9,814 bases of DNA from Ignavibacteriales bacterium (GCA_003560935.1 PWJF01000145.1:1-9814); one strand, 5' to 3'; positions 1 to 8,636 are shown, numbered from the stretch's first letter. Made by a program: numbers and translations. The notes: generated by a model not told the origin, from the letters alone.

Positions 1-1402
1 TCATACCACCGCGTGCGGTAAGAATTCCGTGTGAAGCTTCCATACCTTTAATATCTTCCGGCGATGTTTCAACTCGTGTCAGGATAACAGGATCGCCGCT
101 TTTTGCCATTTCCACGGCATCTGACGCGTTAAATACGATGCGTCCGCATGCTGCACCCGGTCCGGCGTTCAGGCCTTTTGCAAGCTGGCGACCGTCTTCA
201 ACTGCCTTACGTTTCTGATCCATATCAAATATCGGACGGAGGAACTGGTTCAACTGCTCCGGTTCGATCCGCATGATCGCATCCTCTTTCTTTATCAGGC
301 GTTCATCGACCATATCGACGGCTATCCGGATCGCCGCAAAGCCGGTTCGTTTACCCGCCCGTGTTTGCAGCATAAAGAGTTTTCCTTCTTGAATCGTAAA
401 CTCAACATCCTGCATTTCACGGTAATGACGTTCAAGTTTGCGGCGGATATGAAGTAATTGTTTATATACTTTCGGATTGAGCTCTTCAAGTTCTTCGATC
501 GGTAGAGGAGTACGAGTACCTGCGACGACATCTTCACCCTGCGCATTCATCAGGAATTCTCCGTAGAATTTGTTCTCGCCGGTAGCGGGATCACGTGTAA
601 ACGCAACGCCTGTTCCGCTGTCCTCACCCATATTTCCGAATACCATCGCCTGAATATTGACGGCCGTTCCCCATGATTGAGGAATACCGTACATCCGTCT
701 ATATGCAATTGCACGTTCATTCATCCAGGAGCTGAATACCGCACCGATAGAACCCCATAACTGTTCCATTGGATCTTCGGGGAAGTCTTTACCCGTACGC
801 AGCTTGATCTCATCCTTAAATTCCTGTACCAATTCTTTGAGATGGTCTGTTGTTAATTCGGTGTCATTTGTAAATCCATGCGTCCATTTTTTACGTTCAA
901 GAATTTCTTCGAACGGATCGGTATCGTCTTTTGCTTCCGGTTTTAATCCCATTACAACGTCGCCGTACATCTGTATGAAACGGCGGTAGGAATCGTATAC
1001 AAACCGCGGGTTATCGGTTTTTTCAATCAAACCCTGTACGGTTTTATCATTTAGTCCGAGATTTAAAACCGTATCCATCATTCCCGGCATAGATGCGCGG
1101 GCACCCGATCGTACAGATACGAGTAGTGGATTTTTCTTATCACCGAACTTCATTTTCATTGATTTCTCGACCTTTTTCATCGCGGCGATTATTTCCTTCT
1201 CCAAACCGCGCGGATATTTCCGGTCATGATCGTAAAAATATGTACACACTTCCGTTGAGATCGTGAACCCGGGTGGAACGGGCAACTTTAGATTTACCAT
1301 CTCAGCTAAATTAGCCCCTTTCCCGCCAAGTAATCCCCGCAGCTCACCAGTCCCTTCAGCTTTTCCATCGCCAAAATAATACACATACTTTTTCTTGGCC
1401 AT
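1..1402 (-). CDS. ppdK: Pyruvate, phosphate dikinase, N-terminal part (cut by window edge)
   Basis: Pyruvate, phosphate dikinase interconverts pyruvate + ATP + phosphate and phosphoenolpyruvate + AMP + pyrophosphate in the cytoplasm, in glycolysis or gluconeogenesis. The visible 467 residues hold the N-terminal ATP-grasp nucleotide-binding domain: [10 protein letters not shown] at 26-35, [10 protein letters not shown] at 41-50, [20 protein letters not shown] at 95-114, [14 protein letters not shown] at 263-276 and [15 protein letters not shown] at 334-348. The phosphohistidine domain follows, with GILTARGGM at 459-467. The window ends there; in the family the next residues are TSHAAV with the phosphorylated His, so that residue is just outside. 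The full enzyme is usually near 880 residues, so about half is seen. The truncation is caused by the window edge, not decay: the frame is open throughout. The ATG at 1402 is supported by a GGAGGA site nine bases upstream and by the family-typical [13 protein letters not shown] start. It lies 16 bases after lpxK, so it is probably cotranscribed. Confidence 0.96.
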   Translation of the reverse strand, partial: MAKKKYVYYFGDGKAEGTGELRGLLGGKGANLAEMVNLKLPVPPGFTISTEVCTYFYDHDRKYPRGLEKEIIAAMKKVEKSMKMKFGDKKNPLLVSVRSGARASMPGMMDTVLNLGLNDKTVQGLIEKTDNPRFVYDSYRRFIQMYGDVVMGLKPEAKDDTDPFEEILERKKWTHGFTNDTELTTDHLKELVQEFKDEIKLRTGKDFPEDPMEQLWGSIGAVFSSWMNERAIAYRRMYGIPQSWGTAVNIQAMVFGNMGEDSGTGVAFTRDPATGENKFYGEFLMNAQGEDVVAGTRTPLPIEELEELNPKVYKQLLHIRRKLERHYREMQDVEFTIQEGKLFMLQTRAGKRTGFAAIRIAVDMVDERLIKKEDAIMRIEPEQLNQFLRPIFDMDQKRKAVEDGRQLAKGLNAGPGAACGRIVFNASDAVEMAKSGDPVILTRVETSPEDIKGMEASHGILTARGGM

Positions 1403-1411
1403 TATTTTCTG

Positions 1412-1417
1412 TCCTCC
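1412..1417 (-). promoter_or_regulatory. Strong ribosome binding site of ppdK
   Basis: On the minus strand this reads GGAGGA, nine bases before the ATG at 1402. It is the only textbook Shine-Dalgarno sequence I see in the cluster and it fits almost entirely in the 16-base gap after the lpxK stop codon. It suggests that ppdK is translated efficiently and independently of lpxK. Confidence 0.8.
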
Positions 1418-1418
1418 G

Positions 1419-2498
1419 TTAATTAATCGTGACTGATCGTTTATTTTTGTTCATTATCTTGTGTATATATCGCGCAAGTACCTCGTTATCATGAGCTGTC
1501 AGAGAAAATGAAACACGCAATGCATACAAAGGCATGTTCTCAATGAACATATGTTTAGATGAATGTAAGCGTGTCGCATCTTTCTCGGTGGTTAGCAGCA
1601 TGTCCGCTCCGGATTTTTTTGCCTCATCGAGTAGAGTATTGATATCCTTATCGGTGAAGCGGTAATGATCCGTGAACCATCGCACGCCGTGGATTGTAAC
1701 GCCCGTGTCGTGTACGGTCTTACGGAATTCATCCGGATGGGCAATACCGGAAAACAGGTACGCCGTTTTCGATACAACATTTTCTATTGGCACATCAACA
1801 TTTCGAACTACATCGATGCATGTCAGCGGCTCTATCCGTGAACCGAGAACCGGAACGGGTGCATACCGGTGAACCAATTTTTCCATCGATTCAAATAATG
1901 TGTCATCATTAAGTTTTGTAATGACAACGATATGCGATCGGCGCAGTGATTGTAAAGACTCTCTCAACCTTCCGACCGGCAAATGGGCACGTAAATGATC
2001 GGATCGTGATGCATTGATAAGAACAATATCAAGATCCCGGTGCAATGATCGATGCTGAAATCCATCATCCATGATAATGACGTCTACGCCGTAATCTTCT
2101 ATCATGAATTTTCCACCCCGGGCACGTTTTTCGTGAATAGCTACCACTGCCCCCTGCACAGCATGTGCCAGCATTACCGGTTCATCACCGCCACTCTTTG
2201 CATCAACAAGAATATGCTCTCCGTCGGCTACCACGATATAGCCTCGCGTCGATCGTTTATAGCCCCTGCTTATTATTCCGACCCTGTTACCGTCTGCCTG
2301 TAACATGCGTGCAATATACGCGACCGCAGGCGTTTTACCGGTACCGCCTGTTGTTATATTTCCAACAGAGATAACGGGTACAGAAAGTTTTTTCGGTCGA
2401 GACAATCCCACGTCATAGAACAAATTTCTAACATAGCTTATGCAAGCGTATATAATACTGACCGGGTATAATAAATATATCAATCGATCGGCCATCAT
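1419..2498 (-). CDS. lpxK: Tetraacyldisaccharide 4'-kinase LpxK
   Basis: LpxK uses ATP to phosphorylate the 4' position of the tetraacyl disaccharide-1-phosphate, giving lipid IVA, at the cytoplasmic face of the inner membrane. The 359 residues show a hydrophobic N-terminal segment (about 5-25) that would anchor it to the membrane, then the Walker A region [12 protein letters not shown] at 46-57, SRGYKR at 77-82, GDEP at 104-107, DDGFQHR at 144-150, GRLRES at 176-181, [10 protein letters not shown] at 249-258, TDHYRF at 276-281 and TTEKDATRL at 303-311, all in the family order. Length is close to the usual 320-350 with a slightly longer C-terminus. The start is either of two consecutive ATG codons (2498 or 2495); both overlap the TGA stop of the DUF374 gene (ATGATG), so translation is probably coupled. 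An AGGTG just upstream is too close to be a convincing ribosome binding site. It directly follows lpxB and the DUF374 gene, consistent with its step after LpxB. Confidence 0.96.
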   Translation of the reverse strand: MMADRLIYLLYPVSIIYACISYVRNLFYDVGLSRPKKLSVPVISVGNITTGGTGKTPAVAYIARMLQADGNRVGIISRGYKRSTRGYIVVADGEHILVDAKSGGDEPVMLAHAVQGAVVAIHEKRARGGKFMIEDYGVDVIIMDDGFQHRSLHRDLDIVLINASRSDHLRAHLPVGRLRESLQSLRRSHIVVITKLNDDTLFESMEKLVHRYAPVPVLGSRIEPLTCIDVVRNVDVPIENVVSKTAYLFSGIAHPDEFRKTVHDTGVTIHGVRWFTDHYRFTDKDINTLLDEAKKSGADMLLTTEKDATRLHSSKHMFIENMPLYALRVSFSLTAHDNEVLARYIHKIMNKNKRSVTIN

Positions 2499-3145
2499 GC
2501 ACCTACTATACCCGGTTTCATGCCTTCCTGAAACTCTTCACGGTATTCATCCAAAGCGTCGCCGTTCAGTTCAGGGTTTATTATTTCGGGCGCCTTGTAT
2601 TGCACAATTATTTTGGTAAACGGCAACGGGACGGTAAATTTATCCCAGCTTCTCAGAATGTATGCATGTTTGACTTTAAATGTCACCGAAACAACCGGCA
2701 CGCCGGTTTTTTGTGCGGTGCGTAATGCACCCATTTTCATTTCATACCTCGGACCACGCGGACCGTCCGGTGTAACGACAAGTACCTGGCCGCTGCGAAC
2801 AAGTTTTTCCATCTGTAATCGCGCATCCCTCCCCCCTTTTGAGCTGCTGCCGCGAATCACTATATACCTCCACTGGCGAAGAATTTCCGCAAGTATATCT
2901 CCGTCTTTGCTCTTGCTCACAAGTGAGCTATACTTACGATTACGATGAAAATACCATCCCATCAACATATCCCCGTGCCAGAATACCAGCACAAACGGCT
3001 TTCCCTTCTCAGTTAAATCATTGACATAATCGCTGCCGATAAACCGCACGCGCCAGGTAAATGCCACAGCCCCGACAATCGAGGTCAGCAGCCACCCTAA
3101 ACTTTTTAATTTCCACGGATCCAAACGGTTCTTTATATATTCCAT
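2495..3145 (-). CDS. DUF374 / lysophospholipid acyltransferase-like protein, candidate lipid A acyltransferase (LpxJ-like)
   Basis: This 216-residue protein belongs to the DUF374 branch of the lysophospholipid acyltransferase-like superfamily. Seen in sequence: a hydrophobic N-terminal stretch (about 17-30) likely to sit on or in the inner membrane; PFVLVFWHGDMLMGW at 50-64, the equivalent of the acyltransferase first block; SLVSKSKDGDILAEIL at 74-89; VIRGSSSKGGRDA at 96-108; and VVTPDGPRGPR at 123-133, a hallmark of DUF374. The classical HX4D spacing is not present after His57; the acid is at Asp59 instead. Known of the family: LpxJ of Campylobacter and Helicobacter relatives is a DUF374 protein that adds a secondary acyl chain to lipid A. 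Inference: its place between lpxB and lpxK suggests the same job here, but substrate and chain position cannot be read from sequence. The ATG at 3145 has no clear ribosome binding site; it lies 18 bases after the lpxB stop and overlaps lpxK by four bases. Confidence 0.88.
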   Translation of the reverse strand: MEYIKNRLDPWKLKSLGWLLTSIVGAVAFTWRVRFIGSDYVNDLTEKGKPFVLVFWHGDMLMGWYFHRNRKYSSLVSKSKDGDILAEILRQWRYIVIRGSSSKGGRDARLQMEKLVRSGQVLVVTPDGPRGPRYEMKMGALRTAQKTGVPVVSVTFKVKHAYILRSWDKFTVPLPFTKIIVQYKAPEIINPELNGDALDEYREEFQEGMKPGIVGA

Positions 3146-3163
3146 AACAATCAGACGATATCA

Positions 3164-4315
3164 TTACTGACTGTTTAATCCGGCTACCCGAAGCACCCGG
3201 TCGGCAGCACGCTGTGACGCTCCCGGCTCACCGAGCATCGATTTAATTTTGCCAAGCTGTAGTTTCATCCGGTTGCGTTTCTGATCGTCTTCAAGAAGAT
3301 CCCTGCCATGCAGGTATAAAGTCTGTGCATTTACATCACTTTGACTTAATTCTTTTACCACTTCTTCACCCGCTAATATATTAACAAGCGAAAAGTGATT
3401 CAGGTTGACCATCAGCCGTCCCACGAAATAATTAAACGCCGACGTTTTATATAAAACGACCATCGGCGTGTTGAAGCATGCGGCCTCAAGCGTCGATGTA
3501 CCGGATTTTACATATGCGATCTCCGCGTGATGCATCAGGTCATATGTTTTTCCCTGCAGGAGCGGTATGTTCTCGCTTCCCCCGGGGAGCATCGATCGTA
3601 CAAATCGGGAAGGTAAATTGGGTGACACACCGATCATCGGTTGTACATCATACTCATCACGCAATCGAATAGCCGCTCTGGTCATCACCCCCAAATGGTT
3701 TACGATCTCACGGCTTCTGCTTCCCGGAAACAACGCCAGTATTTTCTTCTCCGGATTGAGTTTTGCAGATTTACAGAACACCTCACGTTCTTCGGTCACT
3801 TTGAGGAGATCAAGTATCGGATGGCCTACAAACTCCGCATTGATACCCTCATTTCGGAAAAATTCCTGCTCGAATGGAAGAATCACCAGCGCGTGGTCAA
3901 CATATTTTCGCATTTTTTTGATGCGATGTTTACCCCATGCCCATACTTGTGGAGCAATATAGTAGACGACCTCTACATTTCGCTCCTTTGCATATCGCGC
4001 TATACGTAAATTCATCCCGGGAAAATCTATCAACACCACCACCCGGGGTTTTCTCACCTCTATAAGCGTTTTTATCGTTCGTTCAACCGATCGTATGAGC
4101 GAGATGTTTCTGATCACCTCGGTGAATCCCATAAACGACAATTCGTTGATATGGTATATAATCTGTACACCCTGCTCATGCATCCGTTCACCGCCGATAC
4201 CGAATAATGAGATGCCCGGCCGTTTTTCTTTTAACGCTCGTACAAGATTACTGCCATGCAGGTCTCCGGACGCCTCGCCCGCTACGATCATGATCTCTTC
4301 AGGAACGCTTGTCAT
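3164..4315 (-). CDS. lpxB: Lipid-A-disaccharide synthase LpxB
   Basis: LpxB, a GT19-family glycosyltransferase (GT-B fold) at the cytoplasmic face of the inner membrane, joins UDP-2,3-diacylglucosamine to lipid X to make the beta-1',6-linked disaccharide of lipid A. The 383 residues match the family length and motifs: GEASGDLHG at 13-21, FGIGGERM at 38-45, FMGFTEV at 61-67, IDFPGMNLR at 96-104, YYIAPQVWAWG at 118-128, ILPFEQEFF at 145-153, FVGHPILD at 162-169, ALFPGSRSRE at 194-203, KSGTSTLEAA at 270-279 and SLVNILAGEEVVKELSQ at 309-325. The C-terminal region with GEPGASQRAADRVL (362-375) is also typical. The ATG at 4315 lies five bases after the phosphatase stop codon and places GEASGD at the usual distance from the N-terminus; no good Shine-Dalgarno is visible, so coupling to the gene upstream is likely. 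It ends in tandem stops (TAATGA). Confidence 0.97.
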   Translation of the reverse strand: MTSVPEEIMIVAGEASGDLHGSNLVRALKEKRPGISLFGIGGERMHEQGVQIIYHINELSFMGFTEVIRNISLIRSVERTIKTLIEVRKPRVVVLIDFPGMNLRIARYAKERNVEVVYYIAPQVWAWGKHRIKKMRKYVDHALVILPFEQEFFRNEGINAEFVGHPILDLLKVTEEREVFCKSAKLNPEKKILALFPGSRSREIVNHLGVMTRAAIRLRDEYDVQPMIGVSPNLPSRFVRSMLPGGSENIPLLQGKTYDLMHHAEIAYVKSGTSTLEAACFNTPMVVLYKTSAFNYFVGRLMVNLNHFSLVNILAGEEVVKELSQSDVNAQTLYLHGRDLLEDDQKRNRMKLQLGKIKSMLGEPGASQRAADRVLRVAGLNSQ

Positions 4316-4320
4316 AAGAA

Positions 4321-5043
4321 TTATAAATTTGCTTCTATTCGAAACGCTTCACGTCGCCGAATCTCCGCCCGGTGTCGCGGGTTGAGGCGTTTTCGTCTCA
4401 AAAGATCTTCTAACCTGTTTCGGACATCGTTGAAATTCGAAAACTCATAGTAACTTATATTCGATTCACGACAGTATTGAATTAATTTTCTTTTCGCAAA
4501 AACAACATCGGCGTAATCGACGGCACAACGATCCGAAAATCCGTCGCCGACGACGATGCGCAGCTGATCATTACCGGCATTGTTTAAAACGTGTGTACCT
4601 TTACAATTCGCCGCCCGCCCGCAATATTGATTGAGATAAGGAAAACCGGGTATCAATTTATTGCCTTCGATACGCAACGAATTTGCAAAAACCGGTAAAT
4701 ACTCTAAATTATATCTCTTTAAGATTCTATTGATATAATAATCGAATCCATCGCTGAGAATTTCGACCTCAACGTTTTTTAATTTACAATATTCTACAAA
4801 TAGCGGAAATGCGGGGTCAATCTCCTGTTGATCGATAATTTCATTAAACCACTCGACATCGAGATTATCTACTGCGGCGCATTCACGCCGGATACATTCA
4901 TCCCCGCTAATCTCACCCTTCAACCATAGCTCGACGGCTTCGTGCACAGCCTCACCGACAAGGGTACTGAATAGTATCGTCCGCACATCGCCTAAACATA
5001 CGGTTCCGTCAAAGTCACAGAATATTTTTACGGATTGTATCAT
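4321..5043 (-). CDS. MtnX-like HAD-IB family phosphatase
   Basis: A 240-residue haloacid dehalogenase superfamily phosphatase of subfamily IB. All four catalytic motifs are visible: motif I DFDGT at 10-14 (nucleophile Asp10, acid/base Asp12), motif II SDGFD at 97-101 (Ser97), the motif III lysine probably Lys148 in CGRAANCKG, and motif IV GDGFSD at 166-171 for Mg2+ binding. The helical cap lies between motifs I and II. The segment PYLNQYCGRAANCK (135-148), with two Cys before the Lys, and the end CRESNISYYEFSNFNDVRNRLE (191-212) resemble MtnX, which dephosphorylates 2-hydroxy-3-keto-5-methylthiopentenyl-1-phosphate in methionine salvage. No methionine salvage gene is nearby, so the substrate here is uncertain; phosphoserine phosphatase-like or lipid A-related activity cannot be excluded. 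A strongly basic tail fills about 214-240. The ATG shares one base with the smc stop (TAATG) and there is no Shine-Dalgarno, which suggests translational coupling. Confidence 0.85.
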   Translation of the reverse strand: MIQSVKIFCDFDGTVCLGDVRTILFSTLVGEAVHEAVELWLKGEISGDECIRRECAAVDNLDVEWFNEIIDQQEIDPAFPLFVEYCKLKNVEVEILSDGFDYYINRILKRYNLEYLPVFANSLRIEGNKLIPGFPYLNQYCGRAANCKGTHVLNNAGNDQLRIVVGDGFSDRCAVDYADVVFAKRKLIQYCRESNISYYEFSNFNDVRNRLEDLLRRKRLNPRHRAEIRRREAFRIEANL

Positions 5044-8000
5044 TAATTTACAGCGGCTGTTGATTCATTAAACCTGACGGATACCAATTTCGATACACCC
5101 TTCTCTTCCATCGTCACACCGTATAATGCAGCTGCGGATTCCATGGTTCGTTTATTATGTGTCACGACGATGAATTGGGTATTATCACTGAACATATTAA
5201 GCATATTAGTAAACCGGTCGATATTCGAATCATCGAGCGGTGCATCGACTTCGTCGAGAATACAAAACGGGCTCGGTTTTACGAGATAAATTGCAAACAA
5301 GAGCGCAATTGCCGTTAATGTTTTCTCGCCGCCGGAAAGCAGCGAAATTGAAGTCGGTCGTTTTCCTCTCGGCTTCGCGATAATTTCTATTTTTGCTTCC
5401 AGTAAATCGATGTGATCCGGCGATACCTGCGCCTCGGTACCCGGGTCGACAATTCGGAGATCGCATTCGTCACCCTCGTCAAACAGACTCTTAAATGTTT
5501 TAATAAAATTCTCCCGGATCAGTTTAAATGTTTTGAGGAATTTCTCTTGTGCCGTCGTGTTGATCTCGTCGATTGTTTCGATTAATGTTTTTTCAGCTTC
5601 AAGCAAATCGTCGCTCTGGCTTCTGAGAAATTTCAAACGTTCCAATTCGTTTTCAAATTCTTCGAACGCCGCAAAATTGATGCCGCCGAGTTTTCGCAGC
5701 CGGTTTTTCATTTCATGTATCCGATCACGGGCGGTGTGAACATCAAATGGATCATCATCGGGAAAGGATTTTAACTCGAGAGTAATTTCGAGTTCTTCCC
5801 GCGCCCGTTCTTCCATAGATTGTAGTTTAATTTTTAACTCATTCAGTTTCATTTCCAGCTCGTGCGTAATCGAAACCGAATCATCACGCAATCGTCTTTC
5901 GTCACGTATCATCTCAACAATTTTCTGGATCTCGTCGCGTTTCGCACTGTGCTCTTTTTCTATGTCTTCCCGACGATTTTCGACCGCCTGTAAATCTTCG
6001 CGTAGATGTTCAAGCTCTTTTTCGGTATCGTGTATCGTTTGCCGTAATGTCTTCAACTCATTTTCTGCATTCGTAATTTCAGTTCCGCGCCGGTTGATAA
6101 GATCATTTAATTCCTGAATTTTTGAATCTGCGAACTCAATCTCGCGTTCAAGTTTGCCGCGAATATTTACCTTGTCGAGCTTTCTCACGGATACCTGATT
6201 CACCGTTGCAGCACGCTGCGAACGTTCTTTTTCCATTCGTTCGACTTCTTCCGACATCATTCCCACACGCTGTTCGGTTCCGGAACGTTTCTGTTCGAGC
6301 GCTTCGAGTTCAGGTTCAAATATTTGTAATATCTCCTGTAGATTGTCTATCTCTTTCCGAAGTTCGGACGTTTCGGCATCGTTCCGCTCGATGGCGTCTT
6401 CTGCTCGTTTTTTCTCAAACTGTAACTGTGCTATTCGTACCTCGATTGCCGTAATTTTTTTCTCGAGAGATTTTACCGCTTCGGTTTCAGCTTTGATATC
6501 GATGGCTTGCAATTCTTCGTTCTTGTTCCGTATTTCACTTTCGAGACGGTCCTGCCTTTCATTTAAGGATGCAAGATCACGGTTCAGTTCTTCAACCTGC
6601 TGTTTCTTACCGATCGAACGGCCTTCGTCGCTTCGCGAACTTCCTCCATGAAGAATACCGCTTGAGTTTATTTTTTCACCGTCGAGCGATATACATTCCC
6701 TGATTCCCGGCTGCCCGAGAATGTGCCTGCCCACATCGAGCGAGGGTACCAAAACAACACCGTCGCAGAGTATCTCCGTCACCGGTTTTAATTGTTCGTA
6801 TACATTGATTACATCGGCCGCCCACGCGAGTGCACCGTCAGGCAGCACCGGGCGGTCCGATAAATACTTATTTATTTCGATGCGATCGAGGCAAATAAAT
6901 GTCGCTTTTCCTTTTCCTTCGTTTTTTAATTGCTTTATCGCTTCAGCCGCTTCACCGGAATTCTCAAGTACAATATATCCGGCGGCATCGCCAAGTAATG
7001 TTTCAACGGCTACCCGGTATTGCGACTCGGTTCTGATCATCTCACCGAGTGTATTCACATCGTTCGATGCAGACAACCAGGCACGGTTTTGCAATAAGAA
7101 CTGCGCTCCCTCGGAAACACCGTCATTCGATTCGATTAACCCTTTCAGAAATTGAAGTCGGGTTTGTGCGCGTTCAATCGAACTCATTGATTCAAACAAA
7201 CCGGCTCGCAGATTATCAAGCTCCTGCGTTACTTCACGTCGTCGATTTTCCTGTCTGTAGAGTTTGACTTCCGCTTCGACAAAACTTTTCCGGAGTTGTT
7301 TATGCTCGGCAGATATTGTATTGATCTTATCATTAAGCTCTGTAATTTCGTTGCGGTAGTACGTATTTTCTTCTTCGGCACGTTCGATCCGTCCCTTCAG
7401 GTTATCGATACGGGCTTTACTCCGTTCCTGTTCGCTTCTCCTCTCGCCGATACTTCTGACAATTTCGATAACGCTGTCCTGCTCGGTACGGAGATCTTTT
7501 TTCTTATTGTTCAACTTCTCTTCAAACGCCTGCAGTTGTTGTTGTTTCTCGACGAGCTCCTTATCAATCTCATGAATTTCACCGCTCATCAATTCTATTT
7601 GTGCCCGATGTTTTTCCTTTGCATCATCGATACGGTGGATTTGGTTATAGGCTCCGACTTTCTCCTGCTCGTAGCGTTTAATATTCTCGTTCAAGGTTTT
7701 GGTCCGTTCAACGGCAATAATGCGCCGCTCATCGGTTTTGTGTATTTCATCACGGATGGAGTTATACTCCCGAAGGGCAGCATTGAGCGACGATTCGACG
7801 CTGCTCATTTCATCACGTAACACTTCAAGCAATGCCTCCCGGCGTTTTAATTCTTCATCAATGCGGTTTTTGTCATCGAGCGCAACTTTTAATTTTTCCG
7901 AGATCGCCGAGTGTTGTCGATTCACGGATGTATATTCATGTTCGATCAGATCGATTTCGAATGTTCTCAATTCCCGGGAGATTTCGTTGTACTCTTCTGC

Positions 8001-8633
8001 TTTCTTTGCCTGGCGTTCGAGTGAGTTAACGGTCTTCTGTACCTCTTTGATAATATCATTGACGCGCATCAGATCTTGCTGAACATTTTCGAGCCGCCGG
8101 TACGCTTCTCTTCTGCGATGTTTATATCGTGTCACTCCTGCCGCTTCCTCAAAGAGCCGACGCCTTTCATCGGCTTTATCGCTCAGGATCGTTTCAACCA
8201 TCTTGAGTTCGATAACAGAGTACGCATTCGCTCCCATCCCGGTATCCATAAACAAATCGATGATATCCTTGAGCCGGCATACCGTTCCGTTCAGAAGATA
8301 TTCACTTTCGCCCGAACGATATAAACGCCGGCCTATGGTAACCTCGGAATATTCAATCGGCAAGATGCTTTTTGTGTTTTCGATGGTCAACTGCACTTCA
8401 GCCATGCTGAGAGGTTTACGCCTATCGGTGCCGTTGAAAATAACATCTTCCATCTTATCGCTACGGAGAGCGCTTGACCGCTGTTCACCAAGTACCCAAC
8501 GGATCGCATCGACAATATTGGTCTTACCGCACCCGTTCGGTCCCACTATGGCAGTCATTCCCGAATCGAACGTCACCTGTACTTTGTGTGCGAACGATTT
8601 AAACCCGAATATGTCCAGTTTTGATAAATACAT
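5043..8633 (-). CDS. smc: Chromosome segregation/condensation protein Smc
   Basis: Smc is the dimeric ATPase of the Smc-ScpAB condensin, which compacts and segregates the chromosome. From the chosen start it has 1196 residues, the normal length. Seen: N-terminal head MYLSKLDIFGFKSF with Walker A GPNGCGKTN (31-39) and RSDKMEDVIFNGT (57-69); MGANAYSVIE (133-142) and EEAAGVTRYKHRR (162-174); a long heptad-rich coiled coil (about 175-500); a hinge (about 500-670) with DGVSEGAQFLL and DGEKINSSGILHGGSSR; the return coiled coil (about 675-1010); and the C-terminal head with LRKLGGINFAAFEEFE, signature LSGGEKTLTA (1099-1108), Walker B FCILDEVDAPLDDSN (1123-1137) and the H-loop His1159. The frame remains open to a TTG at 8714, but the ATG at 8633 gives the canonical family start, sits seven bases after the upstream stop and has an AAGGGA just before it. 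ScpA and ScpB are not in the window. Confidence 0.98.
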   Translation of the reverse strand: MYLSKLDIFGFKSFAHKVQVTFDSGMTAIVGPNGCGKTNIVDAIRWVLGEQRSSALRSDKMEDVIFNGTDRRKPLSMAEVQLTIENTKSILPIEYSEVTIGRRLYRSGESEYLLNGTVCRLKDIIDLFMDTGMGANAYSVIELKMVETILSDKADERRRLFEEAAGVTRYKHRRREAYRRLENVQQDLMRVNDIIKEVQKTVNSLERQAKKAEEYNEISRELRTFEIDLIEHEYTSVNRQHSAISEKLKVALDDKNRIDEELKRREALLEVLRDEMSSVESSLNAALREYNSIRDEIHKTDERRIIAVERTKTLNENIKRYEQEKVGAYNQIHRIDDAKEKHRAQIELMSGEIHEIDKELVEKQQQLQAFEEKLNNKKKDLRTEQDSVIEIVRSIGERRSEQERSKARIDNLKGRIERAEEENTYYRNEITELNDKINTISAEHKQLRKSFVEAEVKLYRQENRRREVTQELDNLRAGLFESMSSIERAQTRLQFLKGLIESNDGVSEGAQFLLQNRAWLSASNDVNTLGEMIRTESQYRVAVETLLGDAAGYIVLENSGEAAEAIKQLKNEGKGKATFICLDRIEINKYLSDRPVLPDGALAWAADVINVYEQLKPVTEILCDGVVLVPSLDVGRHILGQPGIRECISLDGEKINSSGILHGGSSRSDEGRSIGKKQQVEELNRDLASLNERQDRLESEIRNKNEELQAIDIKAETEAVKSLEKKITAIEVRIAQLQFEKKRAEDAIERNDAETSELRKEIDNLQEILQIFEPELEALEQKRSGTEQRVGMMSEEVERMEKERSQRAATVNQVSVRKLDKVNIRGKLEREIEFADSKIQELNDLINRRGTEITNAENELKTLRQTIHDTEKELEHLREDLQAVENRREDIEKEHSAKRDEIQKIVEMIRDERRLRDDSVSITHELEMKLNELKIKLQSMEERAREELEITLELKSFPDDDPFDVHTARDRIHEMKNRLRKLGGINFAAFEEFENELERLKFLRSQSDDLLEAEKTLIETIDEINTTAQEKFLKTFKLIRENFIKTFKSLFDEGDECDLRIVDPGTEAQVSPDHIDLLEAKIEIIAKPRGKRPTSISLLSGGEKTLTAIALLFAIYLVKPSPFCILDEVDAPLDDSNIDRFTNMLNMFSDNTQFIVVTHNKRTMESAAALYGVTMEEKGVSKLVSVRFNESTAAVN

Positions 8634-8636
8634 TCT

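Noticed and set aside
322..546. 74-residue open frame on the minus strand inside ppdK
   Set aside because: It is out of frame with the clear pyruvate, phosphate dikinase reading, which runs open from 1402 to the window edge.
1..1402. ppdK as a truncated pseudogene
   Set aside because: It stops only because the window ends; the last codons read into the phosphohistidine motif and the leftover base fits the expected Thr codon.
3567..4009. Overlapping plus-strand open frames of 122 and 131 residues
   Set aside because: Both lie opposite lpxB, whose motifs are continuous there; they have no motif or start signal of their own.
4735..4760. A/T-rich stretch considered as a promoter for the phosphatase or lpxB
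   Set aside because: It lies inside the phosphatase coding region and is explained by Ile/Tyr/Asn codons; no convincing -35/-10 pair with proper spacing before lpxB.
7296..7820. 174-residue hydrophobic open frame on the plus strand
   Set aside because: It is antisense to the Smc coiled coil; the reverse of Glu/Lys-rich codons gives Phe/Leu-rich translations. No ribosome binding site or family resemblance.
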